The translations under genes and the position numbers were made by a program. From contig OZ022576.1 of the NCBI GenBank assembly GCA_963669155.1, forward strand, positions 32,666,998 to 32,730,997: 64,000 nucleotides of DNA, written 5' to 3'. The stretch comes from Arbacia lixula (Eukaryota; Echinodermata; Echinoidea; Arbacioida; Arbaciidae). Below are positions 61,611-64,000 of the stretch, piece after piece. Each line of letters opens with the position of its first letter. Position 1 is the first letter of the stretch. The notes beneath the pieces are model-generated. The model did not search any database. It saw nothing but the letters and a program-made list of their open reading frames with translations, and had not been told where the DNA came from.

Positions 61611-61668
61611 TGGCAAGGGTAGATGGGGAACGAAAGATAGAGAAAGATATACACAGGTGTATAAGAGA

Positions 61669-61705
<37 letters not shown>

Positions 61706-61815
61706 GGAAAAGAACGAAAGGGAGATAGAATAGGAGACAGATTAAGAAAAGGAAAATGACAAAAGAGAGAGAAAGACAGAGGGGAATGAGAGAGATATAG
61801 AGAGAGACAGAGAGA
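61560..61815. repeat. (GA)n tract, continuous in the right arm
   Basis: Purine tract equivalent to the two CT tracts that flank the LINE in the left arm. It shows the uninterrupted state of that locus. Confidence 0.9.
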
Positions 61816-61991
61816 GAGCCGTGTTTCATTCGGGTGATGTCATGGAAACATAATTATACGAATACAGCACAGCCCGGTTGATATGTTCAGGCAATTTATA
61901 TTGCGCAAGATTATATACAAATCTCAAATGAATATTGTCACAATAAAGTGTGTTAGACCACGTGTGATCACAGTTGCATTACATAACTCTT

Positions 61992-62114
61992 GTCGGTTTT
62001 CAGCTCCAGGTTGTCAGAGATGACTGTGTTGAGTTCCAGGAGGGAGAAGCTGTCCAGGTCTCCCACCACATTGGAGACGTTGGACGACGAGGAAGACAGA
62101 CGAGCACGTGAACC
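61992..62114 (-). pseudogene. Exon-like segment E, copy 4
   Basis: Partner of 29,012-29,137 in the left arm, about 3 bases shorter. The acceptor-like CTACCGCAG is kept. Confidence 0.45.
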
Positions 62115-62454
62115 CTGCGGTAGATGGAGTGATATGAAAACACTTGCGATTGGAATTCAACGGATTTCGTGGTGGCATAGAATAATATTTGAGTTGGTGT
62201 TGCCCTTAATTTTCTTGAAAATTGAAAAATAAAAATGTGATAAGAAACACAGCTTCGAGAGAGAAATTAGGGAATTAAAGTTGACAGTAGCTAAATGTCG
62301 GTGCTCTGCAAAGGACATCAAAGCAGTGTAGTGATTGTGGAATGCTTTTAAAATTCATTAGCACGCTTTAGTATCCATACAGATGTTTGAATATGTTATG
62401 CTCTAGTTGTTTCTCCTTCCTAACACATCTCTGGTCATATGGTCTTTGAGCTGA

Positions 62455-62475
62455 GGGGGGGGGGGGGGGGGGGGA
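62455..62475. repeat. Poly-G tract, right arm
   Basis: Partner of the poly-C at 28,679-28,691. The length differs between arms. Confidence 0.9.
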
Positions 62476-62549
62476 AGGGGTGTCTTGGTAATGTCTCGTC
62501 AAAAGTAAAATTAATATGAATCCATTTATTTCCAAAGCGGTACTTGCTC

Positions 62550-62930
62550 AAAGGGAAAGTTTACCCATTAAACATGTCAATTCCATTTTGAACTTCATGT
62601 AAGATACTTTAAAATGGTTCTAAAATGATAGCTTTTGGTTAAAAAAAAAATACCAGACGAAGCCCGTCTTATATTTTCATTCAAAATTGTGACTTCACAT
62701 ACGAACAAATTAAACCTCTCTACCCATTGGTTGCAATCTGTACTCTCTCATGCCGTAATATCAATAAACGTATGAATGTAAATTCCCAATTTCATTTGTT
62801 GTTAGACTGCTATTATAAGAAATAAAAGCGTATTTCATTAAAAAAAAATTGTCACTCGTTAAAACATTACATGTATTTTTAGCTTCAAAATATCGAATTA
62901 TCTTTCTTTTGTAACGTCAATCTAACAGCA
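62550..62930 (+). repeat. Dispersed repeat C, uninterrupted copy
   Basis: Matches 24,785-25,160 and, in reverse, 27,740-28,000 plus 28,553-28,605. It has a single TTAA at 62,609-62,612, where the left arm carries the 544-bp insert. Confidence 0.75.
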
Positions 62931-62944
62931 AATCAGAAGAATTT

Positions 62945-63245
62945 CTACCTGATTTTCTGTGTGCTAGACTTATCATTCAGACCAAACTTCTGCTCTATAT
63001 CTCCGTAGGCCTACCTTACCACGATCTAATTCGGCCAAATTATATTTGGCCGATATTACATCTGAGCGCACTCAAAAGAGATTTGTATTTGCGATATCTC
63101 CGGAATTTGCGAATGTAAATATTTTTTTAGTTTTCTCAGAAATGTAATTTGGCCAAATTAGATCGTGGTAAGGTATGAAGATATAGAGCATAATTCTGGT
63201 CTAAATGATAAGTCGAGCGCTCAGAAAATCAGCGGGAGAATAAGC
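62945..63245. mobile_element. Foldback MITE, family D, right-arm copy
   Basis: Same inverted ends as 27,490-27,690, but with about 100 bp of extra sequence in the loop between two TTGGCC(G/A) motifs. Confidence 0.75.
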
Positions 63246-63506
63246 CGTTGTCGTAATTGTCACAAATTTGTGGGGTTCTTCATTTCAGTAGACGAAGAAT
63301 AAAAATCGGAAGTAATGTTTATGTAGTTTTAAGATGAAACTTTAAATTACAAGAAATGCATGAAATAATCATATTATAATGAAACGCAATAACATACACA
63401 TATCAATTGAATTAAAGAGTGAAATGTTGCCTCCAATACAATAATCTTTAAATAGGAATGAGGATGGATAAACAATCAAATATTTTCCGATTGACTATGT
63501 CTACTA

Positions 63507-63536
63507 GTCATATATATATATATATATATATATATC
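63507..63536. repeat. (TA)n microsatellite, right arm
   Basis: Partner of 27,128-27,162, close to the outer edge of the palindrome. Confidence 0.9.
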
Positions 63537-63645
63537 AAAAGTAATGAATTAAATTATGGGTCAACATCAAATTATCTTTGGTATGATATCAAAACGTTAA
63601 TAATGTGCAGTTCAGTGTGCAGCGTCAATACAATCCGGTTGCCTT

Positions 63646-64000
63646 GGGCAGACCTGTGGGATATGTCATTCAATGTCAAGAAATGTGCCCACATGTGCAT
63701 CTCCTTGAAGCGGAATCCCTTGACCTTTGACATGAACATCAATGGGAAAGCAGTTCCCAAAACTACCTCCTATAAATATCTTGGAGTCACAGTGACTGAC
63801 AACCTGAGCTGGAATACCCATGCACAGAAGATTCAAGCTAAAGCTGCAAGAACTCTTGGAGTTGTTCGTCGAGCCCTTGGGAAATGTGACCAGAAAGTCA
63901 AGGACATTGCATATAAGCAACTTGTGCGACCGCAGCTGGAATATGCCTCAAGTGCATGGAATCCACACACACAGAAAGAGATCAAACTCATAGAGGGCAT
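63646..64000 (+). mobile_element. LINE reverse transcriptase fragment, runs off the window
   Basis: An open plus frame encodes the RT thumb region of a jockey/CR1-type LINE: 'SFNVKKCAHM', 'YKYLGVTVTDNLSW', 'RPQLEYASSAWNPHT'. It starts exactly where right-arm homology ends, and it enters upstream of the YLGV motif, so it is 5' truncated or cut by the rearrangement. Confidence 0.85.

Larger units (their letters stand above)
47593..63645 (-). repeat. Right arm of the giant imperfect palindrome
   Basis: Inverted partner of 27,010-44,017. Features unique to this arm are a 1,264-bp foldback Tc1-type element (49,585-50,848), a 734-bp DNA element (59,327-60,060), a stretch of about 450 bp near 51,460-51,935 missing from the left arm, and about 250 bp near 49,270-49,480. 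It lacks the LINE of 29,384-32,230, the TTAA element of 28,005-28,548, and about 790 bp matching 37,605-38,395. Confidence 0.9.

Noticed and set aside
27010-63645. The palindrome as one giant Polinton-like or other virus-like element
   Set aside because: No capsid, protein-primed polymerase, packaging ATPase or integrase sequence was recognised. The arms hold host pseudogene and nested LINE sequence, as in a segmental duplication.
27010-63645. The palindrome as purely an assembly artefact
   Set aside because: Not excluded, but the arms differ by several clean transposon insertions with TSDs and by 5-15% in many parts, which is more than expected of one haplotype folded on itself.

Overview
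This is eukaryotic DNA: AT-rich, intron-containing, and packed with non-LTR retrotransposons, foldback MITEs, a tRNA-derived SINE and homopolymer or (GA)n tracts. The repeat types and the secreted multi-domain gene suggest a marine invertebrate, perhaps a deuterostome such as an echinoderm. That placement is inference; no diagnostic gene fixes the species.

Region 1 (1-16,000) carries one convincing host gene on the minus strand. Seven exons join in frame with matching splice phases from a start codon at 15,719 down to a donor at 4,528. They encode a signal peptide, one 10-cysteine von Willebrand factor C (VWC) domain, and four tandem copies of a ~140-148 residue module that I do not recognise. 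Each module unit is bounded by phase-1 introns, has a Ser-Gly-x-x-Leu-Trp motif, and has four conserved cysteines. The gene probably continues beyond 4,528. Its introns hold hairpin/MITE elements.

Region 2 (16,500-27,000) is repeat-rich: a LINE ORF1 remnant, a 738-bp DNA transposon with a 7-bp target-site duplication (TSD), a 5'-truncated LINE, and partial copies of sequences that recur further right.

Region 3 (27,010-63,645) is the main structural feature: an imperfect giant palindrome. A left arm of about 17.0 kb (27,010-44,017) and a right arm of about 16.1 kb (47,593-63,645) are inverted copies around a 3.6-kb spacer made mostly of an RTE-like LINE and a broken Ty3/gypsy fossil. The arms share nested LINEs, a tRNA-derived SINE and a three-exon pseudogene related to the DUF829/TMEM53 hydrolase-like family. 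Both pseudogene copies share two premature stops, so the gene was probably dead before duplication. Comparing arms gives built-in empty and filled sites for four mobile elements: a CR1-like LINE and a TTAA-targeting element in the left arm, and a 1.26-kb foldback Tc1-type element and a 734-bp 7-bp-TSD element in the right arm. A partial third copy lies at about 23,590-24,780.

Region 4 (63,646-64,000) enters another LINE reverse transcriptase that runs off the window.

Apart from the VWC/repeat gene I see no intact host gene. Most other open frames are retroelement pieces or chance frames.
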